Shown here in pieces: positions 44,838 through 44,880 of a DNA stretch of 44,880 bases. Numbering within the stretch: position 1 is the stretch's first letter; each line of letters begins with the position of its first letter. The stretch is from Verrucomicrobiota bacterium (lineage in GTDB: Bacteria; Verrucomicrobiota; Verrucomicrobiia; Opitutales; Opitutaceae), in the NCBI GenBank assembly GCA_018239675.1, contig JAFEGX010000020.1, positions 1-44,880 on the forward strand, in the 5' to 3' direction. The translations under genes and the position numbers were made by a program. The notes beneath the pieces are model-generated. The model saw only the letters and a list, made by a program, of their open reading frames with translations. It did no database searches and had not been told where the DNA came from.

Positions 44838-44880
44838 CCACCGGAAGTGGACATCGCGTTTTCCACGGGCAACGCCGGGC

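Overview
The window comes from a high-GC Gram-negative chromosome, most likely a Verrucomicrobiota member of the Opitutales/Opitutaceae type. This is inferred from gene content (Ig-like surface proteins sharing a tandem C-terminal domain, a type II secretion operon with secretin, an ApbE/DUF3570/DUF4266 cluster, URO-D and DapA-type catabolic genes) and from the many word-like repeats between genes. No database search was possible. No rRNA, phage, transposase gene or CRISPR array is visible. One tRNA-Leu(CAG) is present.

Layout. 1-9984: secreted dienelactone hydrolase (partial), HrpA helicase, a small membrane protein, MobA, a dicarboxylate/amino-acid:cation symporter and a membrane protein with TPR repeats. 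10113-16729: a carbon-acid catabolism neighbourhood (URO-D-family protein, DapA/NanA-type lyase, Na+/solute symporter, 2-hydroxyacid dehydrogenase, tRNA-Leu, KDPG aldolase). 16943-19167: a P-loop protein and chorismate synthase. 19483-24602: gspD-gspE-gspF on the plus strand. 24793-29232: two paralogous Ig-domain surface proteins. 29450-33773: a four-gene operon with OmpR-type regulator, blue-copper-like protein, sensor kinase and outer-membrane barrel. 34021-36956: DUF3570 barrel, ApbE flavin transferase, TlpA thioredoxin and DUF4266 lipoprotein. 37455-42642: gspG-H-I-J-K-L-M on the minus strand. 43227-43721: a secreted PDZ protein. 44151-44837: a NarL-type response regulator.

How it may work together. 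The split T2SS (D-E-F and G to M) brackets the surface proteins and the redox cluster. The two Ig proteins are plausible T2SS cargo. The DUF3570/ApbE/TlpA/DUF4266 operon followed by the two-component/cupredoxin/barrel operon looks like one regulated cell-envelope redox module. The DUF3570 barrel carries a DAIAGAT sequence that resembles the ApbE flavinylation site.

The most unusual signal lies between genes. Many gaps hold imperfect inverted pairs of short word repeats from at least eight families. One family, called E here, has three copies of about 380 bp with a conserved core that folds into two hairpins, one showing a compensatory base-pair change. Two E copies in opposite orientation bracket the PDZ gene, and two in the same orientation bracket gspG-M. 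Another family (C) lies inside the prepilin leader coding sequence of both gspH and gspJ and appears to be translated there. A 228-bp element ending in CTAG overlaps the aroC stop codon and looks like an IS630-type MITE.
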